Assembly (NCBI GenBank): GCA_033675265.1
Contig: JAUJYZ010001585.1
Location: 186,001 to 250,000, forward strand
Direction: 5' to 3'
Length of the DNA stretch: 64,000 bases
DNA from: Actinostola sp. cb2023
Taxonomy: Eukaryota; Cnidaria; Anthozoa; Actiniaria; Actinostolidae
Made by a program: the position numbers and the translations under genes. The notes under the pieces were generated by a model that searched no databases, had not been told where the DNA came from, and worked only from the letters and a program-made list of their open reading frames with translations. Below are positions 23,625 to 35,795 of this stretch, piece by piece (position 1 is the first letter of the stretch; every line of letters starts with the position of its first letter).

Positions 23625-25691
23625 CGGCAAGCGTGTATTAATGCTTTTATAAAATAATTAGAAGGATTTCTTTCTTTAAAAATCCTTTATTTACGCGAAT
23701 TTTGATTGATCAAATTTGCAATTCTCCTGAAAAGCGAGAAATCGTTCATCATCCAATCAAATCTCACGAAAGAAATCAGAATGGCAAAGCGACAGTACTC
23801 AGTAGCGACTCGACATCTTTTATCAGTGCCGTATAAATAGTGTGTTGACAGGAAAAACGTTTTGAAGAATGCTCTTTTCTGTCAGAAAATTACCGAAGAA
23901 TGTTTGTTGCACTTCGTTTGTGTATCCTGTGAACACAAAACACGAAGAAAAGTGAGAAAAGCTGAGCTGATTCAATGAAGACGAATCGTCAAACTTTCTG
24001 AAATATTTGACAACTAGATGAATGAGCACGAAGTCAGGTAGCCAAATATCCACAGTTTTTGTCGTATTTTTGAATCTTTTCATCGTTTTTCTCGACAAGA
24101 ATGTATAAACGATGGACGATTCTGAGACATTTGAAGATATTTTTTTTCTTTGACATATTTTACTAGAGATATGAATGTTCTGGCGAACCCGCCGTGTAGC
24201 TACAAGAATCGCTCTGTTTTTACTCTTTTGTGAGTATAAGCTTACTTAAATACGGCTATCTTTTCTTGATATTTTCAGTCGTACACTTGAGAAAATATTT
24301 GTAACAATAGAACTTACAGAACGGTTAGTATGTTATTGAGAAAACTGAGCAGTTAGATTTAGTTTTCTTCAGTTATTGTGGACAAAATAATTGGACGATT
24401 CGTCGAGTTTCTTGGTGTGTTTGAAATTGAAGCTCAATTCTTGCAAATTGTCGGGTTAAAATCATCAAAATCACATCTAGGTAGAACTTGAACTTAACTA
24501 AACAAGAAAAACTGTAATTCTATGGCTTATAATTAGCAAATAAAACATGTTTGACAACAGAAAAATATATATTTCAAATCCACTGCATCGCTTCAAGGTT
24601 GTTCAAGGTCATCAAAACCATGTTTCTGTGCTCTTATATCACATAGCTTTTTAGCCAATCAGAGCGCGCGTTATATCATAGTTATTTTATAATGTACCTT
24701 GAACAACCTTGAAGCGATGCAGTGGATTTGATCGACCACAAATATATATTTTTCTGTTGTCAAACATGTTTTATTTGCTAATTATAAGCCATATAGAATT
24801 ACAGTTTTTCTTGTTTAGTTAAGTTCAAGTTCTACCTAGATGTGATTTTGATGATTTTAACCCGACAATTTGCAAGAATTGAGCTTCAATTTCAAACACA
24901 CCAAGAAACTCGACGAATCGTCCAATTATTTTGTCCACAATAACTGAAGAAATCTAAATCTAACTGCTCAGTTTTCTCAATAACATACTAACCGTTCTGT
25001 AAGTTCTATTGTTACAAATATTTTCTCAAGTGTACGACTGAAAATATCAAGAAAAGATAGCCGTATTTAAGTAAGCTTATACTCACAAAAGAGTAAAAAC
25101 AGAGCGATTCTTGTAGCTACACGGCGGGTTCGCCAGAACATTCATATCTCTAGTAAAATATGTCAAAGAAAAAAAATATCTTCAAATGTCTCAGAATCGT
25201 CCATCGTTTATACATTCTTGTCGAGAAAAACGATGAAAAGATTCAAAAATACGACAAAAACTGTGGATATTTGGCTACCTGACTTCGTGCTCATTCATCT
25301 AGTTGTCAAATATTTCAGAAAGTTTGACGATTCGTCTTCATTGAATCAGCTCAGCTTTTCTCACTTTTCTTCGTGTTTTGTGTTCACAGGATACACAAAC
25401 GAAGTGCAACAAACATTCTTCGGTAATTTTCTGACAGAAAAGAGCATTCTTCAAAACGTTTTTCCTGTCAACACACTATTTATACGGCACTGATAAAAGA
25501 TGTCGAGTCGCTACTGAGTACTGTCGCTTTGCCATTCTGATTTCTTTCGTGAGATTTGATTGGATGATGAACGATTTCTCGCTTTTCAGGAGAATTGCAA
25601 ATTTGATCAATCAAAATTCGCGTAAATAAAGGATTTTTAAAGAAAGAAATCCTTCTAATTATTTTATAAAAGCATTAATACACGCTTGCCG
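23625..25691. repeat. Giant near-perfect palindrome, ~990 bp arms
   Basis: The left arm (23,625-24,609) is the reverse complement of the right arm (24,696-25,691) almost base for base; the main difference is an 11 bp insertion (near GATCGACCACA) in the right arm, plus a few small ones. The spacer is 86 bp and contains CCAATCAGAGCGCGCG. Both arms hold the same 91-codon open frame on opposite strands. Such arms normally decay fast, so this formed recently or is kept by gene conversion. Confidence 0.93.
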
Positions 25692-25860
25692 TGTCTTTGT
25701 TCTCTGTTAAAAACACTTGGGATATGTTGGAAGAACGCAGAAAATGTTGAAAATCACTCGCCGGAGGCTCGTGATTTCCAACATTTTCTTTGTTCTCCCA
25801 ACATATCCCGCGTGTTTTTAACAGAGAACAAAGACACGGCAAGCGTGCATTAATGCTTAA
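25668..25860. repeat. Long hairpin with conserved tip
   Basis: AGCATTAATACACGCTTGCC through GTGTCTTTGTTCTCTGTTAA pairs with its reverse complement ending GGCAAGCGTGCATTAATGC. The tip reads AATCACTCGCCGGAGGCTCG then TGATT. It overlaps the end of the giant palindrome's right arm. Confidence 0.88.
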
Positions 25861-25875
25861 TTATATAAAATAACA

Positions 25876-26905
25876 TATATATAACGCGCGCTATGATTGG
25901 CTAAAAAGCTATGTGATATAAGAGCACATAAACATGGTTCATGACCTTGAACGACCTTGAATCGATGCAGTGGATTTGATCGACCACAAAAGTATTTTTT
26001 TCTGTTGTCAAACATGTTTTATTTACTAAACAAAAGCCATAGAATTACAGTTTTTCTTGCTTAGTTAAGTTCATGTTCTATGTAGATGTGATTTTGATGA
26101 TTTTAACCGAAAAATAATTTTGCAAGAATTCAAACACGGCAAGAAACAAACTCGACGAATTGTCCAATTATTTTTGTCCACAAAAACGAAGAAAACTAAA
26201 TATAACGGCTCGGTGTTCTCAATCACATACTAACCATTTTGTAAGTTATATAGCTACACATATATTCTCAAGTGTACGGCTGAAAATATCAAGAAAAGAT
26301 AGCCGTATTTATACCGACAAAACAGTGAAAACAGAGGCGATTCTTGTAGCTACAGTAGCTTACACGGCTACACGACAGGTTCGCCAGAACATTCATATCT
26401 CTAGTAAAATATGTCAAAGAGAAAAAATATATTGAAATGTCTCAGAAACGTCCATCGTTTATACATTCTTGTCGAGAAAATCGATGAAAAGATTCAAAAA
26501 TACGACAAAAACTGGATATTGGCTACCTGACTTCGTGCTCCATTCATTAGTTGTCAAATATTTCAGGAAGTTTGACGACTCTTCGTCATTGATCGTGATT
26601 CGGCTCAGCTTTTCTCACTTTTCTTCGTGTTTCGTGTTCACAGAATACAAAAACAAAGTGTAACAAGCATTCTTCTGTAATTTTCTGACAGAAAATAGCA
26701 TTCTTCAAAACGTTTTTCGTGTCAAAACTGACCAAACTGGGAAACGGCACATTGATGAAAGTTGTCGAGTCGCTTGCCATTTTGATTTCTTTCGTGAGAT
26801 TTGATTGGATGATGGGCGATTTCTGACGCTTTTCAGGAGAATTGAAAATTTGATCAGTGAATCCTCGCGTAAATAAAGGATTTTTACGAAAGAAATCCTT
26901 GCAGT
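25876..26905. repeat. Third, diverged copy of the palindrome arm
   Basis: The order of blocks matches the right arm (CCTTGAATCGATGCAGTGGA ... AACATTCATATCTCTAGTAA ... AAGGATTTTTACG), but with many substitutions and indels, and it begins with the spacer sequence in reverse (AACGCGCGCTATGATTGGCT). It is the older relative from which the inverted pair can be polarised. Confidence 0.85.
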
Positions 26906-26918
26906 TATTTTATAAAAG

Positions 26919-27100
26919 CCTTATAAAATGGTTTTCCATGTTTTGTGCTCTTATATCAACACTTGGGATGTTGAGAGAACACTTGAAAAGCTTTAAAATC
27001 ACTCGCCGGAGGCTCGTGATTTTAAAGCTTTTCTCGTGTTCTCCCAACATCCCGCGTGTTGATATAAGAGCACAAAACATGGAAAACCATTTTATAAAGC
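26919..27100. mobile_element. Foldback element, ~85 bp arms, same tip as 25,668 hairpin
   Basis: GCCTTATAAAATGGTTTTCC to the tip AAAATCACTCGCCGGAGGCT and back to CCATTTTATAAAGC. The stem differs from the hairpin at 25,668-25,860, but the tip and the ACACTTGGGAT..GTTG segment are shared. I recall this type from coral genomes. Confidence 0.88.
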
Positions 27101-27230
27101 TTAATTGAAAAACGTTATTTTGGGTCATTATTGAGCATTTTCAATGGTCTAAAAAAACGTCATTTTCGGTCATTTTTGAGCATTTTTCATGAGCTATAGT
27201 ATATCAAGAAACGTTATTTTGGGCCATTAT

Positions 27231-30200
27231 CATCGGAAAAGATTTGCCTACAAATTGGAACATTTGGTCTTTTCGGCCCTAGCCCCTGCGAATCCCTTCG
27301 AATTCTTATTCTTCTTTTTTTCCTGTCAGTTTCTGATTGTTTTTCACTTCGGTATATTAATATTATATATATAATATGCAATATGTACTTCAGTTTAATT
27401 TATATTTTCGCTTGACCCCCTCCCCTCCCCCTCCACGAAATCCCCAAATCAGTCATAGATTATTGCTTTTATAATTTCATGCCGTGATTAGATCTGATTA
27501 ATACATCGACATATATATAACACTTACTATTACACTTAACACTTACTATTACTAATTATTATTACTTGATACATTAATTGTGCATGGAAAAAGGGTTCAC
27601 CACTGCTTTGCAATTGCATTGAGTATTTCCACCCGCTATCAGTTCCCTCAGATTCATCAGTTTTGTTTGTGCAACGGCGAAGGCACAAGCTGTTATCAAT
27701 AGTCATACTAAACAACACCAGAGAAGCCTGACACATCATATATTTGAATGCCCAGCAGTTTACATCGAGTCAAAATAATACAATGATCAATAGATATAAA
27801 TACTAGGAAGAGCTTCGAAGCTGTTGTGTATATACTCTGTATGGGACTCTATAAAAACTGGCCGAAATACGGTGCGAAAATTTTACGAACTAACATGTAT
27901 TTGGTATCAAAATGTCCATAAAAGCGCGGGCTATGCTAATCCGTAGTTAATTTCGTGACTAGGCCTGTGTAGTTTCAATAAAAGCTATTTTTGTGGGCTG
28001 ACAGGCCAGTTTGAGGTCATGTCACGCCAATTCTCTTGTAAGGTAGACCCATTCAACTAAAAAAATACGGTACTTTTTTGCATCGAATTTCAATTATAAC
28101 CAAATAATATGGTCCACGAAAGATCAAAAAAACTAAACCCGTCGTTAACTTTTTAGTTATATGCATTTATACGAGGAAAATTGCAAAAAACCTTGAATTT
28201 GAGCCCATGTTTGTATGTACTAGAATGTGGGGGCGTGCCAGAGAAATTCTAGCTGACTACTTGTGACAAATCTTTCCCGATGCATCGGAAAAGATTTGCC
28301 TACAAATTGGAACATTTGGTCTTTTCGGCCCTAGCCCCTGCGAATCCCTTCGAATTCATATTCTTCTTTTTTTCCTGTCAGTTTCTGATTGTTTTTCACT
28401 TCGGTATATTAATATTATATATATAATATGCAATATGTACTTCAGTTTAATTTATATTTTCGCTTGACCCCCTCCCCTCCCCCTCCACGAAATCCCCAAA
28501 TCAGTCATAGATTATTGCTTTTATAATTTCATGCCGTGATTAGATCTGATTAATACATCGACATATATAACACTTACTTGTTACATTAATTGTGCATGGA
28601 AAAAGGGTTCACTACTGCTTTGCATTGAGTATTTCCACCCGCTATCAGTTCCCTCAGATTCATCAGTTTTGTTTGTGCAACGGCGAAGGCACAAGCTGTT
28701 ATCAATAGTCATACTAAACAACACCAGAGAAGCCTGACACATCATATATTTGAATGCCCAGCAGTTTACATCGAGTCAAAATAATACAATGATCAATAGA
28801 TATAAATACTAGGAAGAGCTTCGAAGCTGTTGTGTATATACTCTGTATGGGACTCTATAAAAACTGGCCGAAATACGGTGCGAAAATTTTACGAACTAAC
28901 ATGTATTTGGTATCAAAATGTCCATAAAAGCGCGGGCTATGCTAATCCGTAGTTAATTTCGTGACTAGGCCTGTGTAGTTTCAATAAAAGCTATTTTTGT
29001 GGGCTGACAGGCCAGTTTGAGGTCATGTCACGCCAATTCTCTTGTAAGGTAGACCCATTCAACTAAAAAAATACGGTACTTTTTTGCATCGAATTTCAAT
29101 TATAACCAAATAATATGGTCCACGAAAGATAAAAAAAACTAAACCCGTCGTTAACTTTTTAGTTATATGCATTTATACGAGGAAAATTGCAAAAAACCTT
29201 GAATTTGAGCCCATGTTTGTATGTACTAGAATGTGGGGGCGTGCCAGAGAAATTCTAGCTGACTACTTGTGACAAATCTTTCCCGATGCATCGGAAAAGA
29301 TTTGCCTACAAATTGGAACATTTGGTCTTTTCGGCCCTAGCCCCTGCGAATCCCTTCGAATTCATATTCTTCTTTTTTTCCTGTCAGTTTCTGATTGTTT
29401 TTCACTTCGGTATATTAATATTATATATATAATATGCAATATGTACTTCAGTTTAATTTATATTTTCGCTTGACCCCCTCCCCTCCCCCTCCACGAAATC
29501 CCCAAATCAGTCATAGATTATTGCTTTTATAATTTCATGCCGTGATTAGATCTGATTAATACATCGACATATATAACACTTACTTGTTACATTAATTGTG
29601 CATGGAAAAAGGGTTCACTACTGCTTTGCATTGAGTATTTCCACCCGCTATCAGTTCCCTCAGATTCATCAGTTTTGTTTGTGCAACGGCGAAGGCACAA
29701 GCTGTTATCAATAGTCATACTAAACAACACCAGAGAAGCCTGACACATCATATATTTGAATGCCCAGCAGTTTACATCGAGTCAAAAAATAATACAATGA
29801 TCAATAGATATAAATACTAGGAAGAGCTTCGAAGCTGTTGTGTATATACTCTGTATGGGACTCTATAAAAACTGGCCGAAATACGGTGCGAAAATTTTAC
29901 GAACTAACATGTATTTGGTATCAAAATGTCCATAAAAGCGCGGGCTATGCTAATCCGTAGTTAATTTCGTGACTAGGCCTGTGTAGTTTCAATAAAAGCT
30001 ATTTTTGTGGGCTGACAGGCCAGTTTGAGGTCATGTCACGCCAATTCTCTTGTAAGGTAGACCCATTCAACTAAAAAAATACGGTACTTTTTTGCATCGA
30101 ATTTCAATTATAACCAAATAATATGGTCCACGAAAGATAAAAAAAACTAAACCCGTCGTTAACTTTTTAGTTATATGCATTTATACGAGGAAAATTGCAA

Positions 30201-31312
30201 AAAACCTTGAATTTGAGCCCATGTTTGTATGTACTAGAATGTGGGGGCGTGCCAGAGAAATTCTAGCTGACTACTTGTGACAAATCTTTCCCGATGCATC
30301 GGAAAAGATTTGCCTACAAATTGGAACATTTGGTCTTTTCGGCCCTAGCCCCTGCGAATCCCTTCGAATTCTTATTCTTCTTTTTTTTCCTGTCAGTTTC
30401 TGATTGTTTTTCACTTCGGTATATTAATATTATATATATAATATGCAATATGTACTTCAGTTTAATTTATATTTTCGCTTGACCCCCTCCCCTCCCCCTC
30501 CACGAAATCCCCAAATCAGTCATAGATTATTGCTTTTATAATTTCATGCCGTGATTAGATCTGATTAATACATCGACATATATAACACTTACTTGTTACA
30601 TTAATTGTGCATGGAAAAAGGGTTCACTACTGCTTTGCATTGAGTATTTCCACCCGCTATCAGTTCCCTCAGATCCATCAGTTTTGTTTGTGCAACGGCG
30701 AAGGCACAAGCTGTTATCAATAGTCATACTAAACAACACCAGAGAAGCCTGACACATCATATTTTTGAATGCCCAGGAGTTTACATCGAGTCAAGATAAT
30801 ACAATGATCAATAGATATAAATACTAGGAAGAGCTTCGAGGCTGTTGTGTATATACTCTGTATGGGACTCTATAAAAACTGGCCGAAATACGGTGCGAAA
30901 ATTTTACGTACTAACGTACATGTATTTGGTATCAAAATGTCCATAAAAGCGCGGGCTATGATAATCCGTAGTTAATTTCGTGACTAGGCCTGTGTAGTTT
31001 CAATAAAAGCTATTTATGTGGGCTGACAGACCAGTTTGAGGTCATGTCACGCCAATTCTCTTGTAAGGTAGACCCATTCAACTAAAAAAATACGGTACTT
31101 TTTTGCATCGAATTTCAATTATAACCAAATAATATGGTCCATGCACGAAAGATAAAAAAAACTAAATCCGTCGTTAACTTTTTAGTTATATGCATTTATA
31201 CGAGGAAAATTGCAAAAAACCTTGAATTTGAGCCCATGTTTGTATGTACTAGAATGTGGGGGCGTGCAAGAGAAATTCTAGCTGACTACTTGTGACAAAT
31301 CTTTCCCGATGT
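27231..31312. repeat. Tandem array 1 of a ~1,006 bp unit with inverted-repeat ends
   Basis: Units start with CATCGGAAAAGATTTGCC at 27,231, 28,283, 29,289 and 30,297 and end with GACAAATCTTTCCCGATG, so each junction is an inverted repeat of about 18 bp. Spacings are 1,052, 1,006 and 1,008. The first unit is longer by a local duplication near 27,515-27,560. The array sits inside the ~55 bp minisatellite. The inverted ends suggest a small DNA transposon that became a tandem array. Confidence 0.9.
27536..27739 (-). pseudogene. Possible captured exon within the ~1 kb unit
   Basis: A minus-strand open frame (NCWAFKYMMCQASLVLFSMT ... CLRRCTNK ... FFHAQLMYQ) is intact in the first unit of each array (here and at 31,813-32,016). 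In the second array it ends at a donor-like CAA|GTAAGTG. In the other units a 6 bp in-frame deletion and a stop after FFHAQLM are present. There is no clear acceptor, no start context and no domain I know. It could be a gene fragment picked up by the element or chance. Confidence 0.2.
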
Positions 31313-31750
31313 AAAGTCCATTGTAAGACGTCATTGTAGGCCATTTTTGAGCATTTTTCATGAGCTATAGTATATCAAGAAACGTTATTTTGGGCCATTA
31401 TTGAACATTTTTAATGGTCTAAAAAAACGTCATTTTCGGTCATTCTTTAGCATTTTTCATGGGCTATATAGTCCATTGTAAGACGTCATTGTAGGCCATT
31501 TTTGAGCATTTTTCATGGGCTATAGTCATTACTCGGGCACTTCCGAAGGAAGCCCGAGTTATAAAATGCGTTTTTCGGTAGTCGTCGTCGTCGTAGTCCG
31601 GTCAAAGAATGACGAAAGTATGCGACGTATTTAATCGTATCGAGTTTCAAGATTACTCAGCAGATAAGAAAAAAACAAACGACACACAGGACTCAAGTAG
31701 ATTTGAATCTTAGTTTTGAAAGCAGCTGTAGATCTTCAAGCTATTAAAAA
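31310..31750. repeat. Duplicated 3' flank of the arrays, copy 1
   Basis: This ~440 bp block is repeated at 35,976-36,415. It holds minisatellite copies and then a hairpin (ACTCGGGCACTTCCGAAGGA...CCCGAGT at about 31,529-31,557) followed by GTCGTCGTCGTCGTAGTCCG. Array plus flank were therefore duplicated together. Confidence 0.9.
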
Positions 31751-34700
31751 AAAAATCCCCAAATCAGTCATAGATTATTGCTTTTATAATTTCATGCCGT
31801 GATTAGATCTGATTAATACATCGACATATATATAACACTTACTTGATACATTAATTGTGCATGGAAAAAGGGTTCACCACTGCTTTGCAATTGCATTGAG
31901 TATTTCCACCCGCTATCAGTTCCCTCAGATTCATCAGTTTTGTTTGTGCAACGGCGAAGGCACAAGCTGTTATCAATAGTCATACTAAACAACACCAGAG
32001 AAGCCTGACACATCATATATTTGAATGCCCAGCAGTTTACATCGAGTCAAAATAATACAATGATCAATAGATATAAATACTAGGAAGAGCTTCGAAGCTG
32101 TTGTGTATATACTCTGTATGGGACTCTATAAAAACTGGCCGAAATACGGTGCGAAAATTTTACGAACTAACATGTATTTGGTATCAAAATGTCCATAAAA
32201 GCGCGGGCTATGCTAATCCGTAGTTAATTTCGTGACTAGGCCTGTGTAGTTTCAATAAAAGCTATTTTTGTGGGCTGACAGGCCAGTTTGAGGTCATGTC
32301 ACGCCAATTCTCTTGTAAGGTAGACCCATTCAACTAAAAAAATACGGTACTTTTTTGCATCGAATTTCAATTATAACCAAATAATATGGTCCACGAAAGA
32401 TAAAAAAAAACTAAACCCGTCGTTAACTTTTTAGTTATATGCATTTATACGAGGAAAATTGCAAAAAACCTTGAATTTGAGCCCATGTTTGTATGTACTA
32501 GAATGTGGGGGCGTGCCAGAGAAATTCTAGCTGACTACTTGTGACAAATCTTTCCCGATGCATCGGAAAAGATTTGCCTACAAATTGGAACATTTGGTCT
32601 TTTCGGCCCTAGCCCCTGCGAATCCCTTCGAATTCATATTCTTCTTTTTTTCCTGTCAGTTTCTGATTGTTTTTCACTTCGGTATATTAATATTATATAT
32701 ATAATATGCAATATGTACTTCAGTTTAATTTATATTTTCGCTTGACCCCCTCCCCTCCCCCTCCACGAAATCCCCAAATCAGTCATAGATTATTGCTTTT
32801 ATAATTTCATGCCGTGATTAGATCTGATTAATACATCGACATATATAACACTTACTTGTTACATTAATTGTGCATGGAAAAAGGGTTCACTACTGCTTTG
32901 CATTGAGTATTTCCACCCGCTATCAGTTCCCTCAGATCCATCAGTTTTGTTTGTGCAACGGCGAAGGCACAAGCTGTTATCAATAGTCATACTAAACAAC
33001 ACCAGAGAAGCCTGACACATCATATTTTTGAATGCCCAGGAGTTTACATCGAGTCAAGATAATACAATGATCAATAGATATAAATACTAGGAAGAGCTTC
33101 GAGGCTGTTGTGTATATACTCTGTATGGGACTCTATAAAAACTGGCCGAAATACGGTGCGAAAATTTTACGAACTAACATGTATTTGGTATCAAAATGTC
33201 CATAAAAGCGCGGGCTATGCTAATCCGTAGTTAATTTCGTGACTAGGCCTGTGTAGTTTCAATAAAAGCTATTTTTGTGGGCTGACAGGCCAGTTTGAGG
33301 TCATGTCACGCCAATTCTCTTGTAAGGTAGACCCATTCAACTAAAAAAATACGGTACTTTTTTGCATCGAATTTCAATTATAACCAAATAATATGGTCCA
33401 CGAAAGATCAAACAAACTAAACCCGTCGTTAACTTTTTAGTTATATGCATTTATACGAGGAAAATTGCAAAAAACCTTGAATTTGAGCCCAAGTTTGTAT
33501 GTACTAGAATGTGGGGGCGTGCCAGAGAAATTCTAGCTGACTACTTGTGACAAATCTTTCCCGATGCATCGGAAAAGATTTGCCTACAAATTGGAACATT
33601 TGGTCTTTTCGGCCCTAGCCCCTGCGAATCCCTTCGAATTCATATTCTTCTTTTTTTCCTGTCAGTTTCTGATTGTTTTTCACTTCGGTATATTAATATT
33701 ATATATATAATATGCAATATGTACTTCAGTTTAATTTATATTTTCGCTTGACCCCCTCCCCTCCCCCTCCACGAAATCCCCAAATCAGTCATAGATTATT
33801 GCTTTTATAATTTCATGCCGTGATTAGATCTGATTAATACATCGACATATATAACACTTACTTGTTACATTAATTGTGCATGGAAAAAGGGTTCACTACT
33901 GCTTTGCATTGAGTATTTCCACCCGCTATCAGTTCCCTCAGATTCATCAGTTTTGTTTGTGCAACGGCGAAGGCACAAGCTGTTATCAATAGTCATACTA
34001 AACAACACCAGAGAAGCCTGACACATCATATATTTGAATGCCCAGCAGTTTACATCGAGTCAAAATAATACAATGATCAATAGATATAAATACTAGGAAG
34101 AGCTTCGAAGCTGTTGTGTATATACTCTGTATGGGACTCTATAAAAACTGGCCGAAATACGGTGCGAAAATTTTACGAACTAACATGTATTTGGTATCAA
34201 AATGTCCATAAAAGCGCGGGCTATGCTAATCCGTAGTTAATTTCGTGACTAGGCCTGTGTAGTTTCAATAAAAGCTATTTTTGTGGGCTGACAGGCCAGT
34301 TTGAGGTCATGTCACGCCAATTCTCTTGTAAGGTAGACCCATTCAACTAAAAAAATACGGTACTTTTTTGCATCGAATTTCAATTATAACCAAATAATAT
34401 GGTCCACGAAAGATCAAACAAACTAAACCCGTCGTTAACTTTTTAGTTATATGCATTTATACGAGGAAAATTGCAAAAAACCTTGAATTTGAGCCCAAGT
34501 TTGTATGTACTAGAATGTGGGGGCGTGCCAGAGAAATTCTAGCTGACTACTTGTGACAAATCTTTCCCGATGCATCGGAAAAGATTTGCCTACAAATTGG
34601 AACATTTGGTCTTTTCGGTCCTAGCCCCTGCGAATCCCTTCGAATTCATATTCTTCTTTTTTTCCTGTCAGTTTCTGATTGTTTTTCACTTCGGTATATT

Positions 34701-34800
34701 AATATTATATATATAATATGCAATATGTACTTCAGTTTAATTTATATTTTTTATAAAGATACTAGTGAGCAGCACGGAGAATGTATAATTGCAAACTTTA

Positions 34801-34847
34801 TTTCCTACGCGTTTCGACTGGCTACGCAGTCTTCATCAGGGAGTTTA
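34801..34847 (-). ncRNA. Hammerhead ribozyme-like motif of the Penelope element
   Basis: On the minus strand the order is TCC-CTGATGA-AGACTG CGTAGC CAGTC-GAAA-CGCGTA-GGA. This gives the invariant CUGAUGA and GAAA boxes, stem II from GACUG/CAGUC with a six-base loop, a minimal self-complementary stem III (ACGCGU) with cleavage predicted after GUA, and a short stem I (UCC/GGA). Very short stem III is known in Penelope hammerheads, which can act as dimers. Activity is untested. Confidence 0.7.
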
Positions 34848-34967
34848 CAATAGATGCTAAGTTACTGTATATATAGTGTGTTGTACAATAATAACCATAC
34901 TGTATAGGCGTTTCAGCCGGAACAGGATATACGTAACTATGACTACATATAGAGGAATGTTTGGGTT

Positions 34968-35003
34968 GGGGGCCGGGAGTTTAGCGCTAAACTCACGGCC
35001 CCC
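34968..35003. repeat. 36 nt loopless palindrome after the RT stop
   Basis: GGGGGCCGGGAGTTTAGCGC followed by TAAACTCACGGCCCCC forms an almost perfect self-complementary stem with one mismatch. It starts 7 bases after the RT stop codon on the minus strand. Confidence 0.9.
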
Positions 35004-35010
35004 AAAAATT

Positions 35011-35795
35011 TTAACATAGTTGTGCGAGATTAGTGGTGGATTTGTAACAAACCACACAGTTAAGATCTGGCATTATACTATTGATAACACGTCTAATATG
35101 CGCGTGACTGCAATTAAAGGTGGTTTTAAAGACGATTGTACTGTCAGAACCAACCCTTTTGTTACTATTTAACCGTTTGAGCCATTTAGAGCGACAAGAA
35201 TATCTTATCTCTCTGAATAAAGGCAATAGAAATTGATAAGGATAACCACGAGTTCTAAGTCTCTTCCAGAAGTTGTCCCTAATTTCTTTAAAGGAAACAA
35301 ATGTGGAGCTATTTCTAACATACCGCATTAATTCACCTTTAATGAATGCTTTCTTATTGCTAGTAGGATGAAATGACTCAAAAGGTATATAGAGATACTT
35401 ATTAAGAGGTTTCTGATATGTAGAAACCATCAGTTTACGCTGAGTGTTGTCTTTGTAAATAAACAGATCTAAAAATGGAATATTGGTCTCGCTAATGTCA
35501 AAAGTAAGTTTGATACGATCATTGGTATAATTAAGAGCTTCAAGGAATTGCAATAAGGCGTCCCTGGGGCCCGTCCAGATGAGAAATATATCATCTATGA
35601 ACCGTTTATAGACCATGAGATACTCTGAGTATTGCGTGACTATGTCTTTCTCAAGGTAAAACATAAACGCATTAGCGGCGGTAACCGCGAAAGGAGTACC
35701 CATTGCAATACCGAAGCTTTGGTGGTAAACGTCAGGGCTAAACTCTGATTTCAAAATTATACATTCTCCGTGCTGCTCACTAGTATCTTTATAAA
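35011..35795 (-). pseudogene. Penelope-type reverse transcriptase, 5'-truncated
   Basis: The protein contains HQSFGIAMGTPFAVTAANAF (the conserved GxxMGxPxAP-like motif), YKRFIDDIFLIW with the FIDD form of the catalytic YxDD box, and IPFLDLFIY. The N-terminal RT motifs, including the first catalytic aspartate, are missing, and it stops after STTNLAQLC where the linker to GIY-YIG would begin in complete elements. The upstream Met codons lie in neighbouring repeat sequence, so no start is assigned. Not expected to be active. Confidence 0.85.

Noticed and set aside
23823..25493. Identical 91-codon frames MSRKTMKRFKNTTK... in both palindrome arms
   Set aside because: The identity comes from the palindrome. 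The third copy has a shortened, altered frame, and no domain or splice signal is visible, so I do not call a gene.
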